Assembly: GCA_035557095.1 (NCBI GenBank)
Contig: DATMEB010000034.1
Coordinates: 1 to 55,039, forward strand
Reading direction: 5' to 3'
Length of the DNA stretch: 55,039 bases
DNA from: JALZDI01 sp035557095
GTDB taxonomy: Bacteria; Actinomycetota; Actinomycetes; Propionibacteriales; Nocardioidaceae
A model generated the notes under the pieces. It worked only from the letters and a program-made list of their open reading frames with translations. It did not search any database and was not told the origin of the DNA. Positions 8,861 through 17,551 of this stretch are shown piece by piece. A program made the translations under genes and the position numbers. Numbering within the stretch: position 1 is the first letter of the stretch; the number at the start of each line of letters is the position of its first letter.

Positions 8861-10117
8861 GTGACGCTTGATGCAGTCGCGCTGCGGCGCGAGTTCCACC
8901 GCCACCCGGAGACCGCGTTCCGCGAGATCCGCACAGTTGCCCGCGTGGCGGAGATCCTTACCGACCTGGGGATCGAGCCACGGCTCGGCGCCGACGTGAT
9001 GCGCACCGACGGGGTCGTGGACTACCCCACCGAGGAGAAGCTGGACGAGTCCGCCGACCGCGCCGTTGCCACCGGCGCCGACGCAACCTGGGTGTCGCGG
9101 GCGAGGACGTCCGGTGCGGCGCTGGTCGCCGACGTCCAGGGCAACCGGCCCGGACCGGTCTTGGCGCTGCGCTGCGACACCGACGCACTGCCGATCACCG
9201 AGTCCGACGAGGCCGCCCACGTTCCCGCAGCCCGGGGCTTCGCGTCAGCCTTCCACGGCACGATGCACGCCTGCGGGCACGACGGGCACGTGGCGATCGG
9301 ACTGTCCCTGGCCGAGCGGCTGGTCCGCGACCGCGACTTCGCCGGGACCGTGCGACTGGTCTTCCAGCCCGCGGAGGAGGGCGGTCGTGGGGCGCGCAGC
9401 ATGCTCGCTGCCGGAGCAATGAGCGACGTGGACCGGTTCATCGCCCTGCACCTGGGGCTGGACCATCCGACCTGCCACGTGGTCGGCGGGGCCGTCGGGG
9501 CGTTCGCGACCACGAAGCTGCGGGCACGGTTCGAGGGCGTTGCCTCCCATGCCGCAGCCGCACCCCAGGAGGGCCGGAACGCGCTGGCTGCGGCCGCCGC
9601 CGGCTGCCTGGCAGTGCTCGGGCAGCCGCGCTGGTCGACCACCGACACCAGGGTCAACGTGGGGACCATGCACGCCGGCGACAACGTCAACATCATCCCG
9701 TCCTGGGCCGAGATCACCGCCGAGACCCGCGCGCTCGACGCCGCGGTCCAGGTCGAGCTGACACGTCGCGTGACCGCTGCCTTGCGGGGCGCCGCGCAGA
9801 CGTACGGCTGCGAGGTCGACGTGGTGGAGACCGGCGGCTCGACGACCATGGCCTCCGACGAAGCACTAGCCAAGGCGGTGTGCGGTGCCGCCGGCGAGCT
9901 CGGCCGAACCGCGCAGACCTTCGGTCCCATGGGCGGCAGCGACGACGCGAGCCTGTTCATGGCCGACGTGCAAGCACGCGGTGGTGCCGCGTCCTACGTC
10001 ATCGTCGGCGCCGACAACCCAGCCCCGCATCACAACCCCGCCTTCGATGTCGACGAACGGGCGATCGGGTTCAGCGTCGACCTGCTCGAGACGCTGGTTC
10101 GGGAATCACGGGCCTAG
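8861..10117 (+). CDS. abgA: AbgA-like M20 amidohydrolase (p-aminobenzoyl-glutamate hydrolase subunit type)
   Basis: Zinc-dependent M20-family amidohydrolase, 418 residues, GTG start 6 bp after abgT. Metal-site motifs are RREFHRHPE (residues 9-17), CDTDALPI, HACGHDGH and QPAEEGGRGA, with a late HHNPAFD. A segment near residue 50 (RTDGVVDYPTEEKLDESADRA) is an insertion characteristic of AbgA compared with plain aminoacylases. E. coli uses AbgA with AbgB; no abgB is present, so it may act alone or on a different amide. The likely products are glutamate and an aromatic amine. Confidence 0.85.
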   Translation: MTLDAVALRREFHRHPETAFREIRTVARVAEILTDLGIEPRLGADVMRTDGVVDYPTEEKLDESADRAVATGADATWVSRARTSGAALVADVQGNRPGPVLALRCDTDALPITESDEAAHVPAARGFASAFHGTMHACGHDGHVAIGLSLAERLVRDRDFAGTVRLVFQPAEEGGRGARSMLAAGAMSDVDRFIALHLGLDHPTCHVVGGAVGAFATTKLRARFEGVASHAAAAPQEGRNALAAAAAGCLAVLGQPRWSTTDTRVNVGTMHAGDNVNIIPSWAEITAETRALDAAVQVELTRRVTAALRGAAQTYGCEVDVVETGGSTTMASDEALAKAVCGAAGELGRTAQTFGPMGGSDDASLFMADVQARGGAASYVIVGADNPAPHHNPAFDVDERAIGFSVDLLETLVRESRA

Positions 10118-10126
10118 GGCACACCC

Positions 10127-10855
10127 CTAAGCCCGCTCGTACACGCTCACGTGCCGGCGACTCTCGACCGTGAACGCTTCCTGCTTCCAGCCGCCCCAGC
10201 GATGCCGTAGCCGAAGTCCGGCGATGCGTGCCATCAGGTCGAGCTCGCTCGGGTAGACCAGTCTCAGCGAGATCGGGGACATGCGGATGCCCTCGGCCGT
10301 CAGGCGCATGTGGTTGATGTCGAGGATCTGCGTCATCGCGTCGTAGGAGTGCGGACTGATGCGGACCTCGTCCATCGCCACTGCGGGCACCTCGATGTAG
10401 CTGCCCTCTCGCGGACCACGGCACGGTACGCCGGTCTCGACGACGAACACTCCGTCGTCGTCCAGATGCCGCGCCGCGTTCTCGAAGCACCGCACCTGGC
10501 CGTCCTGGGTGAGCACGTTGTGGATCGTGTTGAAGACGAGGAACACGAGCGAGTATCGCCGCGGCATCTCGACGGTCGTCATGTCCCCGACGGTGACGTC
10601 GATCTCGGCGGCGCTCGTCTTCTCGCGGAGCCGGTCGACCATGGCGGCCGACTGCTCGATCCCGTCCAGGTCGATACCGCGGGCGGCCAGCGGCAGTCCG
10701 ATGCGCCCGGTCCCGATCGCGAACTCGAGAACGGGTCCAATGCCCGCAAGGTCAGCCAGGAACTCGACGGTCTCGGCCTCGTCACCGCGCAGATCCTCGT
10801 CATAGCGCGATGCGACCTCCGGGCCGAAGCTCTTGAACGGGTCGAACCCCTCCAT
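10127..10855 (-). CDS. Class I SAM-dependent methyltransferase
   Basis: 242-residue soluble methyltransferase with the Rossmann-type core. SAM motif I is VLEFAIGTGRIGLPLA (about residues 41-56), followed by the acidic GIDLDGIEQS motif, then the D in VTVGDMTTVEMP, and a hydrophobic strand SLVFLVFNTIHNVLTQDGQ typical of methyltransferase domain 25 proteins. The ATG at 10855 has GAGGGAG about 10 bases upstream and is divergent from the PPOX gene. The acceptor substrate is unknown. Confidence 0.85.
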   Translation of the reverse strand: MEGFDPFKSFGPEVASRYDEDLRGDEAETVEFLADLAGIGPVLEFAIGTGRIGLPLAARGIDLDGIEQSAAMVDRLREKTSAAEIDVTVGDMTTVEMPRRYSLVFLVFNTIHNVLTQDGQVRCFENAARHLDDDGVFVVETGVPCRGPREGSYIEVPAVAMDEVRISPHSYDAMTQILDINHMRLTAEGIRMSPISLRLVYPSELDLMARIAGLRLRHRWGGWKQEAFTVESRRHVSVYERA

Positions 10856-11025
10856 GCGGCGTGCTCCCTCGTTCTCCGGTGTGGTCAGACGGCGCCGACG
10901 ACGAGTGTTGCGCCGACGCCCAGACGGCCGCAAGGGACTTTCGCCGCTACGGTCGAGGCATTTCACGTCTGACCGACGCCGCACCCCGAGACGTCACCCT
11001 GCCCAGGCTGGAAGGAGATCCGACC

Positions 11026-11469
11026 ATGACCGATCTTGCCGCGTTCGCCGAGCTGATCCCGTTCGACCACGGTCTCTGTGTGGTGAGCACCCTGCGCCGC
11101 GACGGGAGCGTCCAGGCGTCGGTGGTCAACGCCGGAGTCCTGCCGCACCCACTGACGGGTGCGCAGGTGGTCGGGCTGGTGGCCACCGGAGGCTCCCGCA
11201 AGCTGCACAACCTCCGTGCTGACTCCCGGGCCACGATCGTCGCCCGGGCAGGTTGGCGGTGGACCACCGTCGAGGGCGACGCCGAGATCCTGGGACCCGA
11301 CGACCCACACCCCACCGTTGACGACGAAAGCCTGAGGACCCTGTTGCGCAGCATCTTCCAGGCTGCCGGCGGAGTCCACGACGACTGGGACGTCTACGAC
11401 CGGGTCATGGCCGAGGAACGACGGGCGGCCGTCCTGCTCACGCCTCGCCGCACCTACCGCAACCCGTAG
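11026..11469 (+). CDS. PPOX-class, probably F420-dependent, oxidoreductase
   Basis: 147-residue split-barrel flavin/F420 protein of the pyridoxamine-phosphate-oxidase superfamily. Visible features are CVVSTLRRDGSVQASVVNAGVLPHP followed by RKLHNLRADSRATIV, the usual cofactor-binding beta strands, and an acidic C-terminal helix. Start at ATG 11026 with GAAGGAGAT 8 bases upstream. Rv1155-like actinobacterial homologues bind F420 rather than FMN; which cofactor is used here cannot be decided by eye. Confidence 0.85.
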   Translation: MTDLAAFAELIPFDHGLCVVSTLRRDGSVQASVVNAGVLPHPLTGAQVVGLVATGGSRKLHNLRADSRATIVARAGWRWTTVEGDAEILGPDDPHPTVDDESLRTLLRSIFQAAGGVHDDWDVYDRVMAEERRAAVLLTPRRTYRNP

Positions 11470-11512
11470 CCCGCGACAGCAGCAGGTGCAACGGGCAGTC
11501 GTCTGCGGTGGC

Positions 11513-12844
11513 TCAGCCCAGGTCGGCCTTGCGGATCAGGGCATGGATCCCGGTCGTTCGGTCCACAACCTGCGAGACCTCGAAGTCGCTCGCCGCGCTG
11601 AGGTAGGCGTAGGCGACCGGTCCGTCCATGCCGAGCTCCTCGGTGAGGAACGCGAGAGCGTTGCGCACCGCCGTCTTCATCGCGACGTCGAGGCTCGTCT
11701 CGTTGCCGCCGCCCTCGGGGCCGTCCGGGTCGCTGAGCCCGATCGGAATCCACAGATCCGGTGTCTCCGCGAACGGGTAGTCGAAGGCGATCCGCGGTGC
11801 ACCGCCGCTGCCCGCCTTGACCACGGTGAGCCGGAAGGTCGGCCGCAGGGAGCCCTCCATGGCGGTCAGCGCCACCTCGCCGTCACCCTGCGCCATGTGC
11901 GGGTCGCCGCTGTAGAACATCGCGCCCGGCACCTGCACCGGCAGGTACAGCGTCGATCCCACGCCGAGGTCGTTGATGTCGAGGTTGCCCCCGGCGTTCG
12001 TGGGCGGCACCGAGTCGACCATCGCGGTGGTGTCGCGGGCGACACCCACGAGCCCCATGAACGGTGCGAGCTCGAAGCTGGCGGGCACGTCGCCCGGTAG
12101 GACGCCGCGGTAGCTGCCGTGCGACCGCTCCACGGTGGTGAAGACGCTGACGTTGCCGCCCTCGTTGAGGTACGGCGCGAACTCCGGAACCCCACGGAAG
12201 GCCTCCGGGTACTCGCCCGGCAGTGCTCCCTTCCCCTCCCGGTTCGACACCACGCCGTACGGCACCCGCAGCTGAAGGTCGAGGACCTCCACCTTCAGCA
12301 CGTCACCGGGCTCGGCACCACGGATCGCGATCGGGCCGGTGACCACGTGCGGTCCCGGACCGGCGTGCTCGGAGCTCGCCGCCACCGAGACGGCGTCGTC
12401 CAGCACCTGGTTCTCGTCCACGTCGAAGGAGGCGAAGTACTCGATCGGGTCCTTGCCCTGGTCCTCGAGCACGCCCTCGTGCGACACGGTGTCGAGGGTG
12501 ACCACGGCGCCGGAGTCCACGACGGCGACGGGGCTGCTGGTGCGGTTGGGCAGGTGGCCCCAGAACACCTCGTCGGGTCGCGCCGGAACGTACGTGCCGC
12601 GCGCCTTGCCGGTTCCCGGCTGCAGGATGGGGAACCCCCGGCCAGGCGCGGGCCCGGTCGCGCGGGCTCGCCCAGGTGGGGTGGCCGCGGCCGCGGACAA
12701 CGGTGAGGCGACCGCGCCGGCGGCCGCCAGCGCCGCCGCTGAGCGCAGCAGCGCGCGGCGTCCGAGGCCGCGGCGAAGCATCTGTGCAGCCATCTCGGAC
12801 GCGGAGCTGGCGAGTGCGGGCGGCCCTTGCTGCGGGAGAGTCAC
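11513..12844 (-). CDS. Acetamidase/formamidase-family protein with Tat signal peptide
   Basis: FmdA/AmdA-family amidase releasing ammonia from short amides such as formamide. Starting from GTG 12844, which has GAGGAG 5 bases upstream, the product is 443 residues; ATG 12793 is an alternative. A Tat leader is evident: GRRALLRSAAALAAAGAVAS followed by an Ala-rich cleavage region. The body has the family's beta-rich pattern, with GPIAIRGAEPGDVLKVEVLD, the NREGKG segment and the late GDPHMAQGDGEV metal-site region. Most characterised members are cytoplasmic, so an exported version is unusual. Confidence 0.85.
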   Translation of the reverse strand: MTLPQQGPPALASSASEMAAQMLRRGLGRRALLRSAAALAAAGAVASPLSAAAATPPGRARATGPAPGRGFPILQPGTGKARGTYVPARPDEVFWGHLPNRTSSPVAVVDSGAVVTLDTVSHEGVLEDQGKDPIEYFASFDVDENQVLDDAVSVAASSEHAGPGPHVVTGPIAIRGAEPGDVLKVEVLDLQLRVPYGVVSNREGKGALPGEYPEAFRGVPEFAPYLNEGGNVSVFTTVERSHGSYRGVLPGDVPASFELAPFMGLVGVARDTTAMVDSVPPTNAGGNLDINDLGVGSTLYLPVQVPGAMFYSGDPHMAQGDGEVALTAMEGSLRPTFRLTVVKAGSGGAPRIAFDYPFAETPDLWIPIGLSDPDGPEGGGNETSLDVAMKTAVRNALAFLTEELGMDGPVAYAYLSAASDFEVSQVVDRTTGIHALIRKADLG

Positions 12845-13023
12845 ATCGGCTCCTCGGGTGCGCTCGGTCAGACGTGTCGACGGCATCGGCCGCTGGAGGC
12901 GGTGCGTCATGATGCGCTGCATACAACCGCACGCCGGGCCGGGTGTCCATGGACGCCGCGTGGACCGGGCCTCGCAGCCCGCCGGCCACATCGGCGCACT
13001 CGCGGCTGACCGGGTCAGCGGGG

Positions 13024-13593
13024 TCAGCTGGCGGCGACCATGGCCCCGTGGTCGAGCTGCGCGTACTGACGGGCGATGTAGACGAGCGGTTCGCCGGCCC
13101 CGGTCTCCTGCACCAGGTTCTGCACGCGGCCCACGACCATGAGGTGCTCGGGGTAGCCGTACACGAGGTCGATGGAGCACTCGAACGACGCGAGGGAGTC
13201 CTGGAGAACGGGCGACCCGGTCGTTCCGGGAACCCAGCTTCCGTGCCGGAAACGGTCCTTGTCGGCGCCGCCGGCCGCCGCGAACACCTCGGCGATGTCG
13301 CGTTGCTCCGAGGTGAGGACATTGACGCAGAAGCGTCCGGTGCGCCCGACCTCGCGACCGAGTGTGCTGCTACGGGGGATGCAGGTGATCAGGGTCGGAG
13401 GATCGACGGAGAGCGAGCAGACGGAGGTGCTGGTGACGCCGAACCGCGCACTGCCGTCGGAGGACGTGACCACCGTGACCGCGCCCGCGAGGCTGTCGAT
13501 GCCCGCCATGGACCTCTGCGGCACCGCTCCTCGGTCGGCCGCCTCGTGCCCTTGCGGGACGGTGGTCTCTTCCAGGTGTCGCAGGGATGTCAT
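13024..13593 (-). CDS. Flavin reductase family protein (FMN-binding split barrel)
   Basis: Small NAD(P)H:flavin oxidoreductase of the DIM6/HpaC type, 189 residues from ATG 13593. GTG 13626 is an in-frame alternative, and neither has a good ribosome-binding site. Motifs are AGAVTVVTS, TSTSVCSLSVDPPTLITCI (flavin phosphate binding) and GRFCVNVL. Such proteins usually feed reduced flavin to a two-component monooxygenase; none is adjacent, so the partner lies elsewhere. The upstream region carries the LuxR-like repeats described separately. Confidence 0.85.
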   Translation of the reverse strand: MTSLRHLEETTVPQGHEAADRGAVPQRSMAGIDSLAGAVTVVTSSDGSARFGVTSTSVCSLSVDPPTLITCIPRSSTLGREVGRTGRFCVNVLTSEQRDIAEVFAAAGGADKDRFRHGSWVPGTTGSPVLQDSLASFECSIDLVYGYPEHLMVVGRVQNLVQETGAGEPLVYIARQYAQLDHGAMVAAS

Positions 13594-13690
13594 CGGGTGC
13601 GAGTCGACAAGCACGTCGTCCTCCACTGATCAGATCGGCGTGGTCGCCTGTGTGGCGAGTCACTGTGCCGCTCAGCGTGGTGGTGGAAGG

Positions 13691-13742
13691 GTGACCGAGG
13701 TCACGGGGGAACTACCTAGTGCCGTACGTATTTCCGTACGTA
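13691..13742. promoter_or_regulatory. Palindrome plus direct repeats upstream of the flavin reductase gene
   Basis: A perfect inverted repeat GTGACC-ga-GGTCAC (13691-13704) is followed by two direct copies of CCGTACGTA (13722-13730 and 13734-13742), 12 bp apart, with a further related CTAGGTA on the reverse strand. TACGTA-type repeats are a common target of LuxR/NarL-type helix-turn-helix proteins, and the LuxR-domain regulator gene ends only 43 bp away. Binding by that protein is inferred. Confidence 0.5.
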
Positions 13743-13784
13743 GTGCCCCGGCCGGGCTCGCAGGCGTCCCGACATTCGGGCGGC

Positions 13785-16130
13785 TCAGGCGGGGGCAACG
13801 GTGTCCGGCTCGTGCGGGTGATGCTCGGCCACCCATGCCGCGATCTGGGCCCGGGAGGTGAAGCCGAGCTTGCTCAGGATGTGTTCGACGTGGGCCTCGG
13901 CCGTGCGCTGGGCGATCACCAGCCTGGAGGCGATCGCCCTGTTGCTGAGGCCCTGCGCGACGAGGTCCGCGACCTCGCCCTCCCTGGGGGTCAGTGACGA
14001 CGCCTCGTGTGGCGTGGCCCTCTGCTCCGGCGCCGCTTCCGGTTCCTCGAGGGCGAAGGCGATGGCGTGGTCGATCGTCATCGCGACGCCCTTGCGGAGC
14101 TGCGCGTCGAAGGACTCGCCCAGGAGACTCTGCAGCTGCTCCTTGCAGTCGTCGTGGTAGCTGTTCAGGTGGCGCATGCCGAAGAGGGGGGCGCCGACAC
14201 GCCGCCAGATGCGGTCCGCTGCCCCGAGCAGTGCCGCCGCACGTACGTGCCGATCTGCAGCATGAGCAGTCCAGGCGAGCAGCTCGATGCAGAAGGCGAT
14301 CGCCCACTGCTCGTTGAACTCACGGGCCAGCCGCAGCCCGTCGCGTCCGGACTCCGCGGCTCGTCCGATGTCTCCGAGCTGCCACGCCACGAGCCCGAGG
14401 TCCCACCGCAGGTAGGACTTCAGCCAGCGCTCACCATGTGAGTCGCAGAGGACCAGGGCCTCCTCGCACAGCTCGCCCGCCCGGTGCAGCTCGTTGAGGA
14501 GTGCCGTGACCGCCACCAGGTAGAAGCTGGCATCGAGTACGCCGATCCAGTCCTGGTTGGCCTCGTGCCGGTGGACGGCGTCCTGGAGGTGGTCGCGGCT
14601 GCGGGTGAGCTCACCTTCGGACATGGCCACCATCCCGGCCAGCTGACCGGCCCAGGCTGCTGCAAAGGGCTCGTCGAGGTCCTCGGCGTGACCCCGGCAC
14701 TCCCGGATCATCGGCTGGGCTGCCGCGAGGTCCTCCTGGATGACGCACAGGTAGCTGCAGACCCACAGGGCTCGAGCCCGCCAGACGGTCGGATCCGCTC
14801 CGAGCTCGAGCCCTCGTTCAAGCCAGCGGCGGCCCTCGCTGGTGAGCCCGGTGGCGATGTAGTAGAACCACAGCTCACTGGCCATGCGAAGCCCGGCCTC
14901 GGCCTGGCCCGGCTCGGTCAGGCAGAACTCCAGACCGGCACGCAGGTTGCTGTGCGCGCGCAGAAGGTGCTGCAGCCACTGCTCCTGTTCCGGGCCGAGC
15001 CAGCCGGCGCAGGCCTTCTCGACGAGGTCTGCGTAGTAGTCGCGGTGACGCTGCCTGAGCGCGAGCTCTTCGCGGTCGTCGCGTAGGAGGTCCTGACCGT
15101 ACTGCCGAATCGTCTCGAGGAGCCGGTACCGGACGCGGCCGGCGCGGTGCTCGGCGATGACGATGGACTTGTCGACGAGCGAGGCCAGCAGGTCCAGCAC
15201 GTCGTTTCGCTGGATGTCCCCGCCCGCGCAGACCACTTCGGCGGCGGCGAGGTCGAACTCGCCGGCGAATACCGACAGGCGCGCCCACAGGGTGCGCTCA
15301 TCCTCCGAGCACAGGCTGCTGCTCCAGTCGATGAGTGCACGCAGCGTCTGATGTCGAGGCAGGGCCCCGGGGCTGCCCGCGGTGAGCAGGCCGTAGCGGT
15401 CGTCGAGCCGTTCGAGAACCTCCGCGACAGCCAGGGCGCGCAACCGGACCGCCGTGAGCTCGATGGCCAGCGGGATGCCCTCGAGTCGTTGGCAGACCCG
15501 CACGACCGCCTCGAAGTTGTCCTGGGTCAGGGCGAACTCCGGCTGTACGGCGACAGCGCGGTCGACGAACATCGTGACCGCCTCGTACTGCTCCAGTGCA
15601 TCCAGTGGCGGCATCCCGTCGCCGTCGGGGACGGACAGCGTCGGCACCTGGAAGGTGTGCTCACCGGTGAGCCCCAGGGCCTGGCGGCTCGTCGCCAGCA
15701 CACGGACGTCCGGAGCGGCGCGCAGCACGGTGTCGGCGAGGATCGCGCAGGCGTTCCTGAGGTGCTCGCAGTTGTCGAGAACCAGCAGTAGCTTCTTGTC
15801 GGCGAGGTACTTCGCCAAGGCGGGTGCAGGCCACCTCGCCGTGCGGTCGTGCACGCCGAGGGCACTGGCCACGGTCTGTGTGAGTACGGCCTGGTCCTCC
15901 AGTGCCGCGAGCTCCACGAACCACACACCGTCCGGGAACGCGCGCTCCAGCTCTGAGGCGACGCGCAGGGAGAGCCGCGTCTTGCCGGCACCTCCGACGC
16001 CGGTGAGCGTCACGAGGCGAGAGGCAGTGAGCAGGCGCTTGACCTCGGCGACCTCGCGGCGTCGACCGATGAACGTCGTGAGTTCGGCCGGGACGTTTCC
16101 CGCTCGGTGAGCCGTGGTCGATGCCGGCAT
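13785..16130 (-). CDS. Large ATP-binding LuxR-family transcriptional regulator (AfsR/LAL-like)
   Basis: 781-residue regulator. The N-terminal STAND-type ATPase has Walker A GVGGAGKT at residues 44-51 and Walker B LLLVLDNCEHL, followed by the SRQALGL sensor and GIPLAIEL motifs. A long alpha-helical TPR-like middle follows (about residues 380-690), rich in Trp/Leu repeat pairs. The C-terminal LuxR helix-turn-helix is SLTPREGEVADLVAQGLSN...AHVEHILSKLGF. I chose ATG 16130 because the ATPase domain starts soon after it; the frame is open upstream. It lies 55 bp downstream of a DUF4242 gene on the same strand. The inducer is unknown. Confidence 0.9.
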   Translation of the reverse strand: MPASTTAHRAGNVPAELTTFIGRRREVAEVKRLLTASRLVTLTGVGGAGKTRLSLRVASELERAFPDGVWFVELAALEDQAVLTQTVASALGVHDRTARWPAPALAKYLADKKLLLVLDNCEHLRNACAILADTVLRAAPDVRVLATSRQALGLTGEHTFQVPTLSVPDGDGMPPLDALEQYEAVTMFVDRAVAVQPEFALTQDNFEAVVRVCQRLEGIPLAIELTAVRLRALAVAEVLERLDDRYGLLTAGSPGALPRHQTLRALIDWSSSLCSEDERTLWARLSVFAGEFDLAAAEVVCAGGDIQRNDVLDLLASLVDKSIVIAEHRAGRVRYRLLETIRQYGQDLLRDDREELALRQRHRDYYADLVEKACAGWLGPEQEQWLQHLLRAHSNLRAGLEFCLTEPGQAEAGLRMASELWFYYIATGLTSEGRRWLERGLELGADPTVWRARALWVCSYLCVIQEDLAAAQPMIRECRGHAEDLDEPFAAAWAGQLAGMVAMSEGELTRSRDHLQDAVHRHEANQDWIGVLDASFYLVAVTALLNELHRAGELCEEALVLCDSHGERWLKSYLRWDLGLVAWQLGDIGRAAESGRDGLRLAREFNEQWAIAFCIELLAWTAHAADRHVRAAALLGAADRIWRRVGAPLFGMRHLNSYHDDCKEQLQSLLGESFDAQLRKGVAMTIDHAIAFALEEPEAAPEQRATPHEASSLTPREGEVADLVAQGLSNRAIASRLVIAQRTAEAHVEHILSKLGFTSRAQIAAWVAEHHPHEPDTVAPA

Positions 16131-16185
16131 AGCGTGATGATGCCACGAGCGCAGGTTGCCACGGGCAAGACGGCGCTGGCTGTCG

Positions 16186-16479
16186 TCAGCTCCTCGACAC
16201 CGGGAGCTCGACAGCCTCCTCGACGTGGCGGACCGGGATCTGCGCCATCTCATGCGTCTTGCGTACCGACTCCGCGCTGTCGGCGGCGAACAGGCAGATC
16301 CAGCGCTGCTGTCTCGGGAGGTAGGTGCTGCGCAGGCAACGCACCGGCTCACCCTCTGAGACCATCCTTCTGCTGGCCTCCTCCAGCGCGTGCTGGGCCG
16401 CTCTGACGTCGCTCATGCTGGTGGTGGGCAGGACCCAGTCCACGAGGAAGAACCGGCCCTCAGCCTCGCCGCCGGCCAC
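16186..16479 (-). CDS. DUF4242-type small protein
   Basis: 97 residues if begun at GTG 16479. It contains the compact ferredoxin-like pattern RFFLVDWVLP...VRCLRSTYLPRQQRWICLFAADSAESVRKTHEMAQIPVRHVEEAVEL, which resembles the DUF4242 family; a Streptomyces member has been described as nickel-binding. An alternative in-frame ATG at 16629 overlaps the folP stop but adds about 50 low-complexity residues that do not look conserved. It precedes the large LuxR-type regulator gene on the same strand, so it could supply a sensory partner. Function unknown; the start is uncertain. Confidence 0.6.
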   Translation of the reverse strand: MAGGEAEGRFFLVDWVLPTTSMSDVRAAQHALEEASRRMVSEGEPVRCLRSTYLPRQQRWICLFAADSAESVRKTHEMAQIPVRHVEEAVELPVSRS

Positions 16480-16621
16480 CGGCCCACCCAGTGAAGCGTT
16501 CGGTCGGACACATCTCGTCTCTCCCACGTCTGCAGGCGGCTGGTGTGGCGGACATGATCTCGATGCTGACGACCGCCGGGGACGTGAGGACTCCCCACGG
16601 GCGTACCTATTCTCGGTCGGC

Positions 16622-17551
16622 TCATCCATGCGGCGGCCTGCCCGTCGCCTCCGGGAGCTCAGGGGAGTCCACCCGCGCGGCGCGCCACGTCGCCACGGCC
16701 CGTACGGCATCGACGGTGGGCCGGACGTCGTGGACCCGGACGCAGAAGGCGCCCTCGGCCGCGGCGAGCGCGCTGACGGCCAAGGTCGCGTCGTCCCGCG
16801 ACGCCGGAGGCGTCTGCTCTCCCGAGGCGGCCAGCGCGCGTGCCAGGAAGGACTTGCGCGATGCGCCGACGAGAACGGGGCGCCCCAGCCGGTCGAGCTC
16901 ATGCAGGTTGGCCAGCAGGGACCAGCTCTGGGCGGCGTTCTTGGCGAACCCGAGGCCGGGATCGAGAACGATCTGGTCGAGCCCGACGCCCGCGTCGGTG
17001 AGGGCGTCCATGCGCTGACGAAGCTCGCCGACCACGTCGGCCACGACGTCGCGGTAGACGGCGCGCTGCATCATCTGGTCGCTGTGGGCTCGCCAGTGCA
17101 TGGCGACGTAGGTGACGCCGGTGCGGGCGACGGTGGTCGCCATCCCCGGGTCGGCCAGCCCTCCGCTGACGTCGTTGACCATCCCCGCCCCTGCCTCCAC
17201 GGCGGCCTCGGCGACCGCCGCGCGCATGGTGTCGATGCTGACCGTGAGGCCTCGCGCCGCGAGCTCGTGCACGACGGGGAGAACGCGCTCGAGCTCCTCC
17301 TCGAGGGTCACCCGGCGAGCCCCCGGCCGGGTGGACTCCCCTCCGACGTCGACGATGTCCGCCCCTTCGCCGGCCATGGCGAGGCCGCGTTCGATCGCGC
17401 GGGACCGGTGCAGGAACCGGCCACCGTCGGAGAACGAGTCCGGCGTGACGTTGAGGATTCCCATCACGAGGGTGCGGGCGGTCCGAGGAGGATTCGCGAC
17501 ACGCAGGAGAGCGCCGTCGGTGACGGGGCGGGAAAGCGAGGTCGCTGTCAT
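16622..17551 (-). CDS. folP: Dihydropteroate synthase
   Basis: Condenses p-aminobenzoate with dihydropterin pyrophosphate to dihydropteroate in folate synthesis. 309 residues. Motifs are MGILNVTPDSFSDGGRF (pterin signature 1), ADIVDVGGESTRPGA (signature 2), SIDTMRA, VNDVSGG, IVLDPGLGFAKN and VGASRKSFL. The ATG at 17551 overlaps the folD stop by 4 bp, so the two are translationally coupled. folP normally sits with folB/folK in the housekeeping folate operon. Here it is paired only with folD, next to methylated-amine genes, which suggests a dedicated copy enlarging the tetrahydrofolate pool. Confidence 0.93.
   Translation of the reverse strand: MTATSLSRPVTDGALLRVANPPRTARTLVMGILNVTPDSFSDGGRFLHRSRAIERGLAMAGEGADIVDVGGESTRPGARRVTLEEELERVLPVVHELAARGLTVSIDTMRAAVAEAAVEAGAGMVNDVSGGLADPGMATTVARTGVTYVAMHWRAHSDQMMQRAVYRDVVADVVGELRQRMDALTDAGVGLDQIVLDPGLGFAKNAAQSWSLLANLHELDRLGRPVLVGASRKSFLARALAASGEQTPPASRDDATLAVSALAAAEGAFCVRVHDVRPTVDAVRAVATWRAARVDSPELPEATGRPPHG

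Noticed and set aside
7877..9220. 447-codon minus-strand open frame over abgT and abgA
   Set aside because: Spans two well-supported genes on the other strand and shows only Asp/Gly/Arg-rich filler.
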